A stretch of 64,000 nt of DNA from contig JAPWDM010000015.1 of NCBI GenBank assembly GCA_035578155.1, forward strand, positions 7,007,209 through 7,071,208. Direction: 5' to 3'. Origin of the DNA: Brachynemurus nebulosus (Eukaryota > Arthropoda > Insecta > Neuroptera > Myrmeleontidae). Made by a program: the position numbers and the translations under genes. Positions 1 through 11,096 of the stretch are shown here, in pieces. The number at the start of each line of letters is the position of its first letter. Positions within the stretch are counted from its first letter, which is position 1. The notes beneath the pieces are model-generated. The model was not told where the DNA came from, searched no databases, and was given only the letters and a program-made list of their open reading frames with translations.

Positions 1-396
1 CGTCAACTAAAGGGTTCCAAAAGAGTTGAAACCGTTAAAGATTTAGTGGAAAATAAAGTTTTACCTTCAATTTGGCGACGACAAGAAGCTGACAGACTAA
101 TGAATTATGGTGATAAAGAACCTTCAAACTTATTTCGAATTACTACATTACGAAATTTGAAACAAGAACGACAAAATCGTTAACTTGACATTAAGTCTGC
201 AAATGTTTATGAAAATCTGCAATTCCTGAAGTATGATGCAAAACTTGAAGGTTGTATAAGATTTATCGGCTTAGATCCATTATTCGTTCATTATTTCACA
301 AATGAACAAATTGCAGTATACCAAAAATATCACGATACTATATTGATTGATTCAACTGGCTCATTAATAAAGCGAGGAATGTATAGTGTAGTATAA
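1..396 (+). pseudogene. MULE/NOF-like transposase fragment, 5' piece
   Basis: Frame 1 is open from the window edge except for one in-frame TAA at 181-183, and stops at 394-396. The second half contains a segment ending LIDSTGSLIKR, which resembles the first catalytic-Asp region of MULE/NOF-type transposase-like proteins common in hemipteran genomes (recalled family resemblance, not searched). The matching downstream part of the same protein appears at 8935-9948 on the same strand. The 8.5 kb between them is therefore either a large intron or, more likely, nested insertions including a P-element relic. The N-terminus lies outside the window. The internal stop indicates a non-functional copy. 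Confidence 0.5.
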
Positions 397-2689
397 ATCA
401 TTATTTCAAAAAATTGAATATTCCCCAGTAGCGCAAAATCAAGTACAGGGGGTTAAAAATTGACAATAAATTATAATTTTAAAATCTGTAGTCGTTTAAA
501 AATTTTAATTGTTATTATGTTTATGCAAACGAAAATGTTACTTTCATTGAAATATAGCACACCTCATTCACATATTAATTTTCAACAAAACAGTAGTCAA
601 TACTGGCTAGATGCCTAGATGTTGGTTGCAACTAATAATAAAAAACCAATGAAAAAAATATTTTTTTGCAACTAATGACTGAAAAATTCAACTATTAGTA
701 TTAACTAATAAGTAATTTAGTTTTTAGTTGTAGTTGTTATAAAAAATCACAACCATAAGTTTAAAAAAATTGGATACTATTTGCAATCTGTTTTCGATCG
801 AAAGATTTTGCTAACGAAAAATAAGTATAATTTATAGTAGATATTATATATTTGAACGGATACTTCCTTTCCTTATATCATCCATTTTGGAAATATCGTT
901 ATTTTCGATATCGATAATTTTCGATAACGAAAAGCAGGTTTTAACAGTCGCAATACGTTGGGAATACCTATAACTTGCTCCGCTTAAGCCTTCAAAAATT
1001 TCGTTATTTTTTCGCTACGATGCACCGTTTACGAGATATTTACGATCAAAAGTTTACGATTACGAAAAGTAACGAAATGTATTTTTTTTTAAATATTCTG
1101 TTGTTGACCAAACCAAGTTAATTTTATTATACTTATTTTGTTGCCGCCCACTGTACATTCGCTGCTGGCGCGAACTGTACTTTGGCTGTGTTAAATTTAT
1201 TGCATTTTTTCAAGTCGGTATTATTACGCGCCTAATAGATAGATAGTTTTGGAGGTAAACTACGCTATAAATATCAGTTGTTCGATAATGTCAGTTTCAT
1301 TTTAATTTGATTTTTTTTGTAATCCCGATCGGACCTTCTGTATAACAGGAATTTTGTAACGAAACTATGTGATAGTTTGAATAAACTTTGTAATATGGAA
1401 AACATTGAGTGGCATATTATACAATTTGTGCAACTTTGTTAAGCTGAAATCATGTGTTGTTTTAACGGATAAATTCGGGATGCGCTCAGCTCGCTAGTGG
1501 TTCGAATTTGGAGTTAACATCTTCTCATGTGAATTGCATCTGCATTTTGGATGACCATCACAGTTTCAGCGTTCTAAAGCCCAATTAATACCATCTTTAA
1601 AGTGGAAATCTTTAGCTAAGTAATCTTTTTGGCATACTCTTATACCTTGGCAACATGGTGTATGGTGCTTACTTTAATTAACAAATTAACATTGCATAGT
1701 GAACCTAATAAAATGTAAAACAGTTGAATTCTATTAACTTTTCTGCCATTCAAATTTTCTATTAATTCCTTGTAATGTGTTCGTTTTCATATTAACGTAA
1801 AACAGTAAGATTTCTATTAACTTTTCAGTCACACAAATTTTCTCTTAATTTTCTATTAACTTCCTAAAGTTTGCATACTAATTGTAATTTAAGGCTACCT
1901 ACCTAACCTAATTATAATTTTAATTTTATAGCATGCTTGTATTGGTCAGTAGATATTTGTATTTCGTAAATTTTCTATATTTTCCTACGTTCTCTTTTGT
2001 ATTTTATTAAAATTATTGTATTTCGTAATTTCTCTATATTTTCTTACGTTATGCTCATTTTCTTGTTCTTTTTTTTATATCTTACTAAAATATTTACTTA
2101 CTGACAAAACTTTTAATATTATGTAATTTATTTCTAAACTAATTTGTTGCCATTTAACATTTTCGTAATTTTTAGTAATTTATTTTTATATTGTTAATTG
2201 TTATTGAAACAAGAAATTGTTATTATTTATTTGTTCAAAATAATTTTATCACTCAATTAATGTATGGGAACAATCTGAATAAATCCTCACGACTTTGAAA
2301 TTGTACTAAAAATTGTACAATCAAAAAAACTTGAGGCAAAAATAAATTTTAGTTTCAAACTGAAAAATTTCTATTACTTAAAATTTTCCTACTTTTTTTC
2401 AGTGCAATAAGAAATTTTTTTAATACAAACACTGAAAATTTAATTTCAATAATTTTTTTTTTCTACTTTGAATTACCTAACAATATAAAATAATCTTTTT
2501 TTTAATAACTAAATTTAAATATAGCCTTTTTTTAGCTTTCGATACATACACAAAAACCAATAAAGCCTATCTTTAAATTACTTTTTGCTAATAGTAAACC
2601 ATTTGAATTTTTCAAATTTAACAAATAATTTTTGTTTTGTCTAAAAATTCAAAAATATAAATATAATGATTTGAAGTTAGTGGACATTT
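397..2689. other. AT-rich stretch without recognisable gene
   Basis: No reading frame of useful length or familiar motif. About 860-1080 is rich in TTTCGATA/ATTTTCG-like words, suggesting decayed repeat DNA. It lies between the split MULE-like gene and the 3' end of the P-element relic. Confidence 0.5.
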
Positions 2690-3228
2690 AAATCCGGGTT
2701 GCCGTATACTTATCGAATTTAATATGTCGAATAGATTTTATTTATTATAAGCAAAAATTTTAAAGTTGCCGCGACATTTAAAAACGTTTCTAATTTTAAA
2801 TTTTTTTCGCAATGTTCTAATGCTTCTGCGACCCTTTTACTTAGTAACTGACTCGCATAACAAACTTTCATTTTACAATTTGGAAAAAAAATATGTTTTT
2901 TGCTTATTGGCTAAGTGTAATTGTTCTTTCTCTTGTAGATTTTGTAATTCTACAAGATATTGCCAGTTGATAACTTTATTTTCTGAATCTAGAAAAATTT
3001 TACATTTTTCAAACGAGTTACGGACTAACTTTAACATAGTGGAAGGGTCCAAAAATACAGCAACTTCCTTTTGGGTCACCGGATGAGGAAAATAAGATTT
3101 AATACTGTTATAACTCAGTTGGCAACCTAAACGACTAGCCATATTTATATTTGTTGGACACCCACCAAAAGTTAGAGTTGTAATTTCTACTCCCACATCA
3201 TATACCTTTTCTAAGCATAGACGTACTA
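2690..3228 (-). pseudogene. P-element transposase C-terminal part
   Basis: The minus strand encodes VYDVGVEITTLTFGGCPTN followed by FPHPVTQKEVAVFLDPSTM, LKLVRN and LHLANK. This is the order seen in THAP9/P-element proteins. After a stop at about 2873 the frame shifts and continues with KMKVCYASQLLS and VAEALEHC down to about 2690. The family normally has Asp in the FDG motif, the second catalytic position; here it is Gly (TFGG). Substitution, stop and frameshift all argue for an inactive copy. Confidence 0.7.
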
Positions 3229-6140
3229 AAGGACCCCTCCGAATAAGATAGGTGAATCTGCCTAAGGTCCAACCTGAGTCGGGGGTGCTATGGTAGGGTT
3301 CACCTTTGCATATGTATTCCATAGCTGCAATATTAGGTCAAGATTGCCATGCGTTTCCGAGTTGTACCAAAATGTTCAATTTTGGACTTTTCCCGATTTT
3401 CCACTTTCCTTCCACCCAAGTGCATAAGTATTATATACATGCATGTAGTGTTCTAAGAGCTCCATAAGACAGTGATGCAGCTCTCCAAAACACGGTGTTT
3501 TGAAGAAAAAATTTGCAAAAATTTCTAAATGACCTATAAAAACACACAAAACGCGACCTTGGACCAAAATGAGACATAGAATTTTGAAATCTACGCCTTT
3601 GAATTAGTAAATATATGTCCAAAAATATTTCGCAAAATTGGACCAAGTAAGGCTAATTTAAGGATTTAAATACAAGGGGCTCTAGTGACACTCGGTATTG
3701 CAGCCGCCTTAGTGGGCTTGTTTAGCCATAAAATATGGCGAAGCTTTCCTCTCACCCTTAAAAAAAACAAGCGCGTGTGATTAAGGTTCATTACCAGTAT
3801 TTTCATCAGTACAGAAATCAAAAACATGATTTCCGTCACAAAAAGGTAAACTGAAAAGTTAAATACAAGTTACCCTTGAATTCTTACCGCAGTTATTGAA
3901 CAGTGTTGTTAAGGGAACATGCTTCTTAAAATTCCTTACTTCCAACTTATCTTTATCCACACTTAACGAGCAATGCCATTGTCCAGAAGGTAGGGCAACG
4001 ACCTAGTGAGCTTCTTTTTTTTAATTTTTGATGTTTGGCAACACCTTTCCAGCAGCAAACACTGGTTATGAGGTTTTTTCACGCACAGCACACGTGCTTT
4101 TACTTAAAATGATAGGAAAGCTTTGTGATTTCCTATGGCTGGATAAAACCATTAAAACGACTATAAAGCCGCCTGTCTAGAGCTCCTTGCGTTTACAGAG
4201 CATTTGCTCTGGTAGAACTCGAAAAACACAAAGTTATTTTGCCTCAACATTGCCTCAATATTTTTGATATTTTCTTTCCTAATTCGAAGCTATACTATGT
4301 CACCTAGCCTATGTTAGTCAGATTAAAGTAAGAATTTTAACAATATCACCCCCATCTAAATTGTTTCAGACGCTTTTCCATGCTTTTTAGTGGCAGTGCT
4401 TGTCTGTCTACCCCACTGGTTTTTCAACAACGTCACCTAGCTATATTAGCCAGAGTAACGTAAGGATTCTAATGATACAACAGACATTTAAATCGGATTA
4501 CATGTAGTTGCTGCCATCTATCACCTAACAAGGGGTCGATTTTGGCCACGATATCACAGTCAGCACAAAAATACTGAGTAACTTGTTGTAAACGACTACT
4601 TCAGTAACAGTTGAACTAAAAACACATTAATACACTCGTTTAAGGGTTTTTGATAGGGTTCTCATCATATCAGTGTAAAGATAATTTGGGGGGTAAGGAA
4701 CGTTCAGAAGCATGTGCCCTTAACAAAACTTCAATAACTGCGATAAGAATTCAAGGATAACTTGTATTTAGCTTTTCAGTTTACCTTTTTGTGACGGAAG
4801 TAATATTTTTTGATTTATGATATTTTGTGAGGCCTTCCGTACTGATAAAAACACTGGTAATGCGCCTTAATCGCACACGCTTGCTTTTTTTAAGGGTGAG
4901 AGGAAGACGTCGCCATATTTTATGGTTAAACAAGCCCACTAAGGCGGCTGCAATATTGAGTGTCAATAGAGCCCCTTGTATTTAAATCCTTAAATTAGCC
5001 TTACTTGGCCCAATTTTGCGAAATTGATGTCCCATTTTGGTCCAAGGTCGGGTTTTGCGTGTTTTTATAGGTCATTTAGAAATATTTGCAAATATCTTCT
5101 TCTAAACACCGTGTTTTGGGGAGCTGCCTACACTGTCTTATAGAGCTCGTAGAAGCCTACATACATATATATAATACTTTGCACTTGGGGGGAAGAAAAG
5201 CGAAAAATCGGGAAAAGTCCAAAATTGAACATTTTGCTACAACTCGAAAACGCAAAGCAACCTTGACCTAATATTGCAGTTATGGAATACACGTTCAAGG
5301 GCGAACCCTACCATGGCACCCCCGACCCAGGTTGGACCTTAGGCAGATTCACCTATCTTATCCGGAGGGGTCCTTTACGTGTTTTTATTAAATAAAAGAA
5401 ATTAATGTGTACAAATATGTACCTTCACTAACTCAAGTTGTAAAAAATATAACAAAAGATGATCCTTCATAAAACCATTGACAATAGTTAATGGATTTTA
5501 ACGGAGACTTTGAAAAAATGTAGGTATGTAAGTACGAAAATTATATTTTGTGATACTTTTCCATACTGATAAAAACACTGGTAAGCCTTAATCACACACG
5601 ACTGTTTTTTTTAAGGGTGAGAGGAAGGCGTTGCCGTATTTTATGGCTAAACAAGCCTACTAAGGCGGCTGCAACACCGAGTGTCACTAGCGCACCTTGT
5701 ATTTAAATTCTTAAATTAGCCTTGCTTGGCTCAATTTTGCGAAATATTTTTAGACATATATTTACTAATTCAAAGACGCAGATTTCAAAAATCTATGTCT
5801 CATTTTGGTCCAAGGTCACGTTTTGTGTGTTTTTATGGGTCATTTAGAAATTTTTGCAAATTTATTCTTCAAAGCACCGTGTTTTGGAGAGTTAAATGCA
5901 CTCTCTTATGGAGCTCTTAGAACCCTACATGCATGTATATAATACTTATGCACTTGGGTGGAAGGAAAGTGGAAAATCTGGAAAAGTCCAAAATTGAACA
6001 TTTTGTACAACTCGAAAACGCAAAGCAACCTTGACCTAATATTGCAGCAATGGAATACATGTGCAAGGGCGAACCCTACCATAGCACTCCCGACCCAGGT
6101 TGGACCTTAGGCAGATTCATCTTATTCGGAGGTGTCCTTT
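3228..6140. repeat. Fold-back element: ~0.7-kb inverted arms plus third partial arm
   Basis: About 3228-3965 and 4665-5374 are imperfect inverted copies separated by a 0.7-kb loop. Both outer ends read AAAGGACCCCTCCG/CGGAGGGGTCCTTT, a clean 14-bp terminal inversion. A third, partial copy in the right-arm orientation lies at about 5548-6140 and ends in the same way with one change. The repeat splits the P-element reading frame, so it inserted later or carried part of it. No convincing gene is encoded; the short frames in the arms are mirror images of one another. Confidence 0.75.
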
Positions 6141-6143
6141 GCC

Positions 6144-6177
6144 AATTGTTCAGTGATCCTGCGATCACTGAACAATT
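6144..6177. repeat. Perfect 15-bp hairpin at fold-back border
   Basis: AATTGTTCAGTGATC at 6144-6158 and its exact reverse complement at 6163-6177 flank a 4-base loop. It abuts the right end of the third fold-back arm inside the P-element relic. It may be an insertion footprint. Confidence 0.85.
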
Positions 6178-6259
6178 AAAATCGGATAAAGTGATCCTGT
6201 CAATTAAAAAGTAAGCGAGGTAATTTCCAATTACCATTAATCCAATTAATCATAAAAGC

Positions 6260-6654
6260 AAGTGCTTGATTAGCAACATTGAAATTTCACCCAAACCCGA
6301 ACCGATATCCACTAAATCTTCGTATTTTTCGCCATTTCAACTTGACTGTGGTCTAATATACATTCGTTCAACTACCAAACACGCTAAAAGTTTGTGTTTA
6401 GAATTTTCAGTTTTTAGTTTTAAGGCCACAAACGCTTCACTTGTAAATCCTGGCTCCGCATTACAAAATTTTTACCAGTTCTTGATTGTTCGGTGGTGTG
6501 GTAGGCAGGTGTCAAATGTTTTTCTCACATACTCATAAGCTCTGGGTGAATATAAATTTAATGTTAGAGTAAATGCACGTAAATTTGGAAAATATTTCTT
6601 ATTTAAAGGTTCATTTTTTGCTTTGCAAATTTGCCTGTTTATTAACTCACTCAC
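6260..6654 (-). pseudogene. P-element transposase N-terminal catalytic region
   Basis: The minus strand first encodes a segment including LRAFTLTLNLYSPRAYEYVR, typical of the region before the catalytic core of THAP9-like transposases. After a frame change near 6475 it reads EPGFTSEAFVALK, then LVVDE...RPQSSWNGEKYEDLVDIG. The Asp in VVDE is the likely first catalytic residue. The downstream part of the core is missing here and resumes at 3228, beyond the fold-back insertion. Confidence 0.65.
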
Positions 6655-7536
6655 TTTTATATTGTCTTTTAAAACACTTAAGGAGAGGGTAAGGTTAATT
6701 CGTACAAAAAGGGCATGTTTTTGTTATTTTTTTTGTGACGACACAGTTAAAATCTCTTTGTTAAAATCAGTGGTACATTAAACTATAGCATTCGAAGAAT
6801 ATTGTATAAAATTTTCACGAAGAAATATGAAAAAATACAGTAATGGCAGCAATTATTCGAACGTGTCTCGGAAAAAAGTAGAATTGCGGTGCCCCTCATA
6901 GCTTGGTGCTGGATATATAAAAAAATTAAAGTTCATTCGTTAGATAATAGTTTTCCTCAGGTAACGCTGGGAGGGTTTTTCGAAATTTCAATTTTTCACT
7001 TTTTTGGAACACTTAGAACGGAAAAACACGACTTTTGCGAAAAAAATTGGCTAATTTGTTATTGTTAAATAAAAATTATTAACAAATTTGACAAAAACTC
7101 TCCAGCGTTACTTTGTAAATTATGTACAGAAATAGTGTTCAAAATTTCAAATGGATCGGTGCTGTAGTTTTGAAGTTATGAGGGGCACCGACTTGGAAAA
7201 GGTGAGCTGTCGGGAAAACGCTTTAAAGTTTTGAACACTTAAAAATTCTTGTATAAAACTGATATAGAATACTTACTGCTAAACTAAATTTTGTACCCTA
7301 CACTGACAAAATATACAGTACAGGTATAAACACGTTAGTACTTCCATTGAAATTTCTGTAATATAACTGAGAGAGGGAGATATATAGAGAGCGAAACATC
7401 TGTCAGGTAACAACAAAATTGCTTATAACTTCGTCAATTTTGCTCCAATCAACTTGAAATTTTGAGACAATATTCTTGAGATATTATGCATTCAGTTAAA
7501 AAAATAAAAAAAATGCAAAAAACTTATTTTAATACC
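6655..7536. other. Gap in P-element relic with 14-bp inverted repeat
   Basis: No coding evidence. A perfect inverted pair, CGGTGCCCCTCATA at 6887-6900 and its complement at 7177-7190, brackets about 275 bp of AT-rich DNA. This suggests a small MITE-like insertion within an intron or gap of the P-element relic. Confidence 0.5.
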
Positions 7537-7827
7537 TTACCCTGCCCTTAATTCACTTTCTTGGAGTAAATTTTTATTTTTGAGCGCATTAATCAAATGC
7601 TTCATTGATTGAAGTTTTTTTGTTTTTCGTCGTTTAATTTGTTGCAGTCTCTTGATACATTTCAACCTCTGAGTGGATTTTAATTTCTCCATATGCAGTC
7701 TTCCCTCAATTTGATTTAATTCAATTTTTAATTTCCACTTTCTGGGTGTATCGCCTGGCTTTATTTTATAAAAATTATATTTTTCTGTTATATCCTCATC
7801 TGCTGTTGATACTAAAAACAAAAACAA
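7537..7827 (-). pseudogene. Coiled-coil exon of P-element transposase
   Basis: A basic, Leu/Lys-rich segment of 96 codons. It contains TPRKWKLK and, later, RRKTKKLQSMKHLINALKNK, matching the leucine-zipper-like oligomerisation region that follows the THAP finger in THAP9/P-element transposases. It lies between the THAP exons and the catalytic region on the same strand, as expected. The flanks show splice-like ends, but I could not fix exon borders. Confidence 0.6.
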
Positions 7828-8322
7828 TAAATTATATATAATAGTTCCAAAGCCACTGAACGAATTAAATTAGGTGGATATTTATGGTTAGTTATTCAAC
7901 ACATTATTTCGGTTAGTGTATAAAAATAGAAATAAAAGTATACTTTTGGTTCAGTGGCGACAAGACATCCATTGTGTCATTATAAAGTAAGCGTTCATAT
8001 ACCCTTGCAAATCGGATCTTTGATTTTTGAATTGTAACAAGTATCTCGGTTAATCGAGATTTTACGGTAATCAGTTTTTTTATCACATTCAGTTATATTA
8101 GTAAATTAAATTTAGATCATTTTATTTAAATTTCTTCATTAAATTCAGACCAAAAACCATAAAGATTTTACTCACTTGTTTCGGAAATTAACTCATTACT
8201 GAAGATCATGTAGACGTAGACGCCTCGGATGCCTCGATTTCATATGAACCTTTAACCTAAAAAATATATCCAGTTTTAAAAGATATTTTTAAACTAAATT
8301 GTATGAAACGTCAAAAATTTCT

Positions 8323-8790
8323 TTACCCAAGCATGTAGGATAAATGTCGGTATAGCATGCGGACGAAGACGCCGTAAACTGTTTTTTGTTTCGTAAAACA
8401 ATCAGATGTAAAATGTTTAGAACAGATGTAACTGTATTTAGTTGGTATCCAATCCTTGGATCTTCCTACTAATTTTGTCCATAAACATTTAATTTTTGGA
8501 TCTTTTGGAAACCTAAAATTTAACATAATATATAGAAAATTAATGTATGTCACAGAATTTAGTATTTTATTTCTTTCATTAATATTTCAATTTCAAAATT
8601 ATTTTATATAAATGTTTGAAATGCGGTCCTGGTATTTGTATCCGTTACGCTATCAATCCAATATGGCAGTATATAATTTGACATTATTTTAAAAAAAACT
8701 AAAATACTTAAAAACGAAATGTTACATCACTTGAAGATTTTTTTCATTTCTGCTTGAATTCCTACAAGTTATTATTGCACAAAAACCCAT
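8323..8790 (-). pseudogene. THAP-domain exons of P-element transposase
   Basis: A first exon (8790-8726) begins ATG and encodes a short peptide with Cys at positions 4 and 9, the CxxxxC half of a C2CH THAP finger. It ends at a GTAACA donor. An acceptor TTTTAG leads to a second exon from 8512. That exon carries FPKDP, a conserved Trp and ICSKHF, the C..H half of the finger. The phases fit (two bases plus one). After an A-rich run near 8395 the frame must shift to read RLRPHAIPTF, the usual THAP-domain end with its AVPT-like motif. THAP domains bind the transposon ends; here the frameshift breaks the protein. Confidence 0.65.
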
Positions 8791-8934
8791 TTTTAAGAAA
8801 ATTAGTAAAATGCTACCACCAAAAAAACTAGGAAAACAACAGATGTGTACACAAGAGCTGTTGGTTAACTGACATCGACAAAAATTTAAAATACTTTGTG
8901 TACTTAGACTGCACTTACAATTAGTTACATTTTA

Positions 8935-9948
8935 GGCAACCTTTCTTCAGGTCTACATGCCGAACATAATCGTTCATTTCCAGTACCAAAAGAAGTTGTC
9001 ATAGATTTCAGCAAAGCGTTATTAGGTACAGCGGCCCGCGCTTTTGCTAAGAAAAATACTTTAGCTGATTATTTGTCGCATTGTTTTAGTTTACTTTTAG
9101 AGAAAGATTCAACTATTCCACCTAGCGTGTTATACCTTGATGTATGCCATTTTATGAACATGATTGCCAAGTGGAAATGCTGAAACCAAAAACCACGAAG
9201 AGTGAAAGAATTTTTCATGAGAAGTATTGCTGCTTTACGTAATCAAAATACATTTATAGGTATTAAAAAACATGCAACAGCAATTTCTACAATGGCTTTA
9301 AATCCAAACAAAGTTGATGGTAATTGTACTGTAAAGGCTCAAAAATTTTTAAAAGGTTCAGTTAAAGGCATTGACGTTGATGAAAAGTATCTCGATTTGA
9401 ACAATTATGAAATTGATTTTAATAACGATAACGACGATGGCGATTTTTAACTGAATCCAATAATATTTTTCAGTGGGCCAAAAATTTATTCGATATATGC
9501 AAAAATCAAGTGGCTGACGAAAAAGAGACAGAAGAATTGAATGACTATTATTATCCAGAGGTCATTAAAAAATTAAAGTCCTTACTTCCATATTTTCCGC
9601 TGTTTTCCGATGTAATGCCTTCAAAATTTGGATATGGATCTTCAAAACCTACTTCTGCAGCAACTGAGTCAGAATTTAATGATTTAAAAAGCAGAATTTT
9701 TAAACATGCACCAAAACCCATGTGGATTGATAAATTGATTACGCATCACGTATTCCGTTTTCCTGGCAAGTTAAAAATTGGTTTAACAAATGAAATTTCA
9801 AAACCAGCTGATGAAAAAGTAGATTCTATTAAAAAAGATAAAAGTATTGAAGTAAGGGCCATATTCATTTTTTTATGTGCGAACTGCTTCATGTTTTCTA
9901 TTTTTATATGCGCAGGCAAGTATGCACATGTAGACAAGCTGAAATGAT
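8935..9948 (+). pseudogene. MULE/NOF-like transposase fragment, 3' piece
   Basis: Continues the protein begun at 1-396. Frames read VVIDFSKALLGTAARAF, then SVLYLDVCHFMNMIAKWKC followed by a stop near 9181. The next open frame (9202-9450) ends in an Asp/Asn-rich tail. A third (9510-9948) contains a PMWIDKLITHHVFRFP-like segment. The Asp in VIDFSKAL and the LDVCHF motif fit the second catalytic region of this transposase-like family (from memory of similar aphid proteins). At least one stop and one frameshift break it. Confidence 0.5.
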
Positions 9949-10852
9949 TGAGGTTTTTTTTTTATACATATTATTAGATAAAGGTAGGGTAAAAAAATTT
10001 AAAATAAAAAAATTAATTAAAATTAAAAACACAATTTATTAAACCACTAGCTCAGTTGTTACATTATCGTGAAATTTTATGTGGTGTGACTCTTGTTTAT
10101 CTCAGAGTGGAATGTAAAAGAAAATTTTCAAATTAGCACAATTTTAATTAATAAAAACATTCAAATTTTAACAATTGTTCCCATATCACAGAATTAAACG
10201 TTCAATAAGTTAACAATTGTATAGAAATCACAGAATTAAACATTGGTTAAACACAACAATAAGTCTCGTTGAAACCCAAACCATTCAATAAAACAATAAA
10301 AGATAGTTAGATAAACGTAATTTAACAAATACAAAAAAATTAGAATTGTTTAGTTTTCAACGACATACAAATGTATTACAAATAGAAAATTTGTAACAAG
10401 CGACAAGTGATAGCAAAAGAGAATTAGTTAAATGAGAAAATTTAATACAAAATTGACAAATTTCATTTCAGTCAGTTCGATTTAATTTAGGTAATTTTGT
10501 TTAGGTAAGCCATGAATGTCAATTTGAATTATAATAATAAACAAGTTTTAATTGTACGAAAGAAAATTACATAACAATTATTTTTAGTTAAATAAATTAA
10601 TTATCAAAAACCAGATAGGGTAGACGTACAAATTATGAAAAGCAATATTTGTTAAGCAAAAATTATTAACACTTAAAATTCAAGCAAAACATCAAAAGGG
10701 ATTTCAAAAGCTATGGGCATTGAAGTATAAAGTACGTAACCAATCGTAAGTATTCACAAAAGAAAAGATGGTGGAATTAAAATTGAAATAACATTTATCT
10801 CACTATTCCAGAAGTTGATAAAACGATTATGGCTGTTGTTAGATGCAGAGTC
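9949..10852. other. AT-rich intergenic DNA
   Basis: No gene or familiar motif recognised between the MULE-like fragment and the Harbinger element. Confidence 0.5.
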
Positions 10853-10855
10853 TAA

Positions 10856-10899
10856 AGGCGCAATTCCACTGAGGCAACATTTAGGCAACATGTAGCATG
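10856..10899. repeat. Harbinger left terminal inverted repeat
   Basis: Matches the reverse complement of about 14103-14145, differing by an A/G at position 17, one indel and one T/C. The TAA duplication lies immediately outside. Confidence 0.9.
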
Positions 10900-11096
10900 C
10901 GACAATGACGCATGCTACACTCAATCTTTCAATTGCAACAACATGAAGCAACATGTAGCATGCGACAATGACGCATGCCACATGTTGACCACTGTTTTCC
11001 GGGCACATGCGTCAGTTTTCGACAAGATTCAGCGTGTCGAACGATGTCGGCTTTTATTCGATAGTCATCGGTTCGGTGCTACTTGTATCTTGCAGC

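Larger units (their letters stand above)
2690..8790 (-). mobile_element. P-element (THAP9-like) transposon relic
   Basis: Read on the minus strand from 8790 down to about 2690, the pieces follow the order of THAP9/P-element transposases. They are a THAP zinc finger (8790-8323), a Lys-rich coiled coil (7827-7537), the N-terminal catalytic region (6654-6260) and the later catalytic and insertion-domain region (3228-2690). A fold-back repeat at about 3228-6140 is inserted in the middle. Intron-like gaps, frameshifts and a substituted putative catalytic Asp make it a relic. I could not identify its terminal inverted repeats. Confidence 0.75.
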
